From Bacteroidota bacterium (GTDB lineage Bacteria > Bacteroidota > Bacteroidia > Chitinophagales > Chitinophagaceae), in the NCBI GenBank assembly GCA_018267545.1, contig JAFDYG010000452.1, forward strand, positions 1-64,000: a stretch of DNA of 64,000 bases. The letters run 5' to 3'. The notes under the pieces are model-generated. The model ran no database searches. It was not told the DNA's origin and saw nothing but the letters and a program-made list of their open reading frames with translations. This document shows, piece by piece, positions 62,125 through 64,000 of the stretch (the first letter of the stretch is position 1; every line of letters starts with the position of its first letter). The position numbers were made by a program, and so were the translations under genes.

Positions 62125-62823
62125 CTATTTATCCAGATAAGGAGCGATCGCTTTCTGCCAGATTTTATACCCCTTCTCGTTCATGTGCAGCTTGTCCCCC
62201 ACGAATAAATCTTCTATCGGTTTTCCCTGAGCATTGAGCATCAGATGATAGACGTCGACAAAGCTTGCATGACTCCTGCTTGCAGTAAAGTCCCGAATCA
62301 GATCGTTGGCCTCTTCCATTTGCGGCATCAGCTTCTCCCGGCTCGGACTGGGTTTTATCGAAACATACAGAATGTCTACATTATGCAGGTGCTTACGAAT
62401 AAGATCATAGAGCTTTATAAACCTTTTGTAGACCTTCCTGGCCGTCATCTTATCGGAAGAAGCAAGGTCGTTGTCTCCACAATAAATGACTACCTGTTTG
62501 GGATGATAGGGATAGATGATATCCTTTGCATAACGGATGACGTCTTCGAAGGTCGAGCCGCCAAAGCCCCGGTTGATAATCGGATAGCCAGGAAAGCTTT
62601 CCTGTACATTCGTCCACTTCCGGAAGGACGAGCTCCCGACGAAAAGAATAGCGCCCGCCGGCGGATGCTGAAGACTGTCTTTGTGTTTGAATTCGGCAAT
62701 TTCATTCCAGAAAGGAGGAGGCTGCCTGGCTGGCGCAGCTGGCTGTACTAAAGGCTGAGCGGCCAGTTGTAGAGAAAAGGAAAGAGCGACTAGAAACAAG
62801 GTGGTTACAGGGCGTATTTTCAT
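62125..62823 (-). CDS. SGNH/GDSL-type hydrolase
   Basis: 232 residues from the ATG at 62823, where a signal peptide begins (MKIRPVTTLFLVALSFSLQLAAQ). Block I ILFVGSSSFRKW holds the nucleophile Ser (64-66), IINRGFGGSTF block II, VVIYCGDNDLASS block III (Asn) and DKLHMNEKGY block V (Asp/His). It probably deacylates or deacetylates a sugar in the periplasm. Divergent from the MobA-like gene 52 nt away. Confidence 0.9.
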   Translation of the reverse strand: MKIRPVTTLFLVALSFSLQLAAQPLVQPAAPARQPPPFWNEIAEFKHKDSLQHPPAGAILFVGSSSFRKWTNVQESFPGYPIINRGFGGSTFEDVIRYAKDIIYPYHPKQVVIYCGDNDLASSDKMTARKVYKRFIKLYDLIRKHLHNVDILYVSIKPSPSREKLMPQMEEANDLIRDFTASRSHASFVDVYHLMLNAQGKPIEDLFVGDKLHMNEKGYKIWQKAIAPYLDK

Positions 62824-62875
62824 ATGAGGTTTTCCCAAAGCTACAAGATTGTCCTCAATTTCAGTAACTTCCCTC

Positions 62876-63469
62876 ATGCTAAGCGTCATACTTTTGGCTG
62901 CCGGCAGCTCCCGTCGAATGGGAAACGCCAACAAGCTATTGCTCCCCTGGCAGGGAAAACCCTTAGTGACCATCACCGCCGAACGGCTGCTTGCCGCCGG
63001 TTTCGAAGAGGTCATCCTCGTCACAGGACACCAGGCGGAAGCCATTGCAGCCGCAGTCGGCCACCTGCCGGTCAAGCTCATCCATAATCCCCTCTTCGGG
63101 GAAGGCATGACCAGCTCTATTCAGGCCGGGGTTGGAGCCGCCAGCGGCAGCGGCTACCTGATCGGCCTTGCCGATATGGTCCGGATCACCACAGAAGAAT
63201 ACCGGTTATTAAAGGCTGCCTGGGAAGCCCAATACGAAAAGGACGACCGCTGCATCGGCCTCCCCGAATACCAGGGACAAAAAGGCAACCCGGTCATCTT
63301 CCCCCGCTCCCTTCGTGACGATATCCTCCGGCACCCGGAGAAAGAAGGCTGCAAAGCGATTGTCCAGCGCAATCCCGCCCACCAGTTCAATATTTCCATG
63401 CCCACCGATCATATCCTCCGCGACATCGACCTGCCCGAAGACTATTCCCTTCTTTCCAAAGAAATCTAG
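62876..63469 (+). CDS. MobA/MocA-like nucleotidyltransferase
   Basis: 197 residues from the ATG at 62876 that opens the motif VILLAAGSSRRMGNANKLLLPW; an in-frame start nine codons upstream is possible. GLADMVRITTEEY and RGQKGNPV-like motifs (YQGQKGNPVIFPRS) are conserved in MocA, which makes molybdopterin cytosine dinucleotide. No xanthine dehydrogenase-type genes are near, so the substrate is uncertain. Confidence 0.88.
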   Translation: MLSVILLAAGSSRRMGNANKLLLPWQGKPLVTITAERLLAAGFEEVILVTGHQAEAIAAAVGHLPVKLIHNPLFGEGMTSSIQAGVGAASGSGYLIGLADMVRITTEEYRLLKAAWEAQYEKDDRCIGLPEYQGQKGNPVIFPRSLRDDILRHPEKEGCKAIVQRNPAHQFNISMPTDHILRDIDLPEDYSLLSKEI

Positions 63470-63538
63470 CCCTTCATCCGATCAACACTATTTTATTGGT
63501 TCGACAGCCCGCGCTGTTTATCTTTACCCCAATCTCCT

Positions 63539-64000
63539 ATGTATAAAAAAATAGCATTCTTCTTAACCATTACCCTTTTTTCTCTGGTCGCATTAGCCCA
63601 ATCTCCGGCTTCCTCTATCCGCGGTATCGTAAGGGATAGCCTCACAAGACAACCTCTAGAAGACGCGACTATTACGTTGATACACCTGCCCGACTCCACC
63701 GTTCAAAGACGGATCCGCAGCACCAAAAAAGAATTCGTCTTCACCAATCTTACCCCCGGCTCCTATCAGCTGGTAACCACTTATCTCGGCTATGCCACCG
63801 ACGTCCTCCGCTTCCAGCTCGATACCACCGCAGCCGCTAAAACATTTGCCATCGACCTGAAACATTCCGCCAGCGCCCTGATGGAGGTAGTAGTCCACGC
63901 CGCCATCCCGCCCGCCATCGTCAAGAACGACACGATCGCCTTTAACGCCGGCGCCTATCCCACCCGCCCCAACGCGACGGTAGAGGATCTGCTCCGCAAG
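63539..64000 (+). CDS. Outer-membrane beta-barrel receptor (3' end outside window)
   Basis: 154 codons are visible, open to the window end. Signal peptide MYKKIAFFLTITLFSLVALAQ, then a carboxypeptidase-regulatory-like domain (IRGIVRDSLTRQPLEDATITL, GSYQLVTTYLGYATDV) and the start of a plug-like domain (VVVHAAIPPAIVKNDTIAFNAGAY, NATVEDLLRK). This order is that of the outer-membrane beta-barrel family related to TonB-dependent receptors (OMP_b-brl_3), usually 800-950 residues. TATCTTTA at 63519-63526 is a near match to a -7 box, with a TTG at 63496 as possible -33 element. Confidence 0.85.
   Translation, partial: MYKKIAFFLTITLFSLVALAQSPASSIRGIVRDSLTRQPLEDATITLIHLPDSTVQRRIRSTKKEFVFTNLTPGSYQLVTTYLGYATDVLRFQLDTTAAAKTFAIDLKHSASALMEVVVHAAIPPAIVKNDTIAFNAGAYPTRPNATVEDLLRK

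Overview
The window comes from a Bacteroidota chromosome, most likely a soil or plant-associated member of the Chitinophagaceae/Chitinophagales. The evidence is a SusC/SusD pair, two-component systems with propeller or TPR sensors, many lipoproteins and FISUMP/carboxypeptidase-regulatory domains, Bacteroidota-type -7 boxes (TAnnTTTG) and few strong Shine-Dalgarno sites. The taxon is inferred from gene content only. No rRNA, tRNA, CRISPR array or insertion sequence was seen.

Layout. 1-3 kb: end of an FtsX-type ABC permease, a pRiA4b ORF-3-like protein, an SDR. 3-17 kb: a polysaccharide utilization locus read leftwards (susC, susD, sulfatase, GH127), interrupted by a complete group II intron that splits the susD stop codon; it is faced by a sensor kinase plus AraC-type response regulator, which is a hybrid two-component system split into two genes. 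17-27 kb: small redox and metabolic genes (RibD-like reductase, FAD monooxygenase, apiosidase-like GH140, acetyltransferase, old yellow enzyme, quinone reductase) with AraC and two Crp/Fnr regulators. 27-36 kb: a 1132-residue leucine-rich-repeat-like lipoprotein facing a TPR histidine kinase/LuxR pair, and a two-module GH5 lipoprotein. 36-45 kb: ketopantoate reductase-like protein, SDR, an ECF sigma factor with a Cys-rich tail, SRPBCC proteins (one a remnant), an FNR/ferredoxin reductase, a nucleosidase and an S41 protease.

45-53 kb is a DNA-damage mutagenesis locus: a DnaE-type polymerase with a degenerate PHP domain, DinB, an unrecognised 159-residue protein, SRAP, and a convergent AlkD. 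Two dyads of form CTAA-N5-TTAG sit just upstream of a -7 box before dnaE. By my scan, the only third copy in the window precedes another -7 box at 52.27 kb; that promoter is followed about 70-100 nt later by a strong terminator and no convincing reading frame, so it looks like a damage-inducible small RNA. A second promoter-terminator pair lies 300 bp further on.

53.6-62 kb is a tight ten-gene leftward operon for an unidentified CMP-activated ulosonic acid: glycosyltransferase, SpsF-type cytidylyltransferase, split transketolase, class III aminotransferase, SDR, KdsC-like phosphatase, a NeuB without its SAF domain, a fatty acid hydroxylase-like membrane protein and a small SMR/EamA membrane protein. 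It lacks the dehydratase, epimerase and hydrolase genes that define the known Neu, Leg and Pse routes. The window ends with an SGNH hydrolase, a MobA-like nucleotidyltransferase and the start of an outer-membrane receptor.
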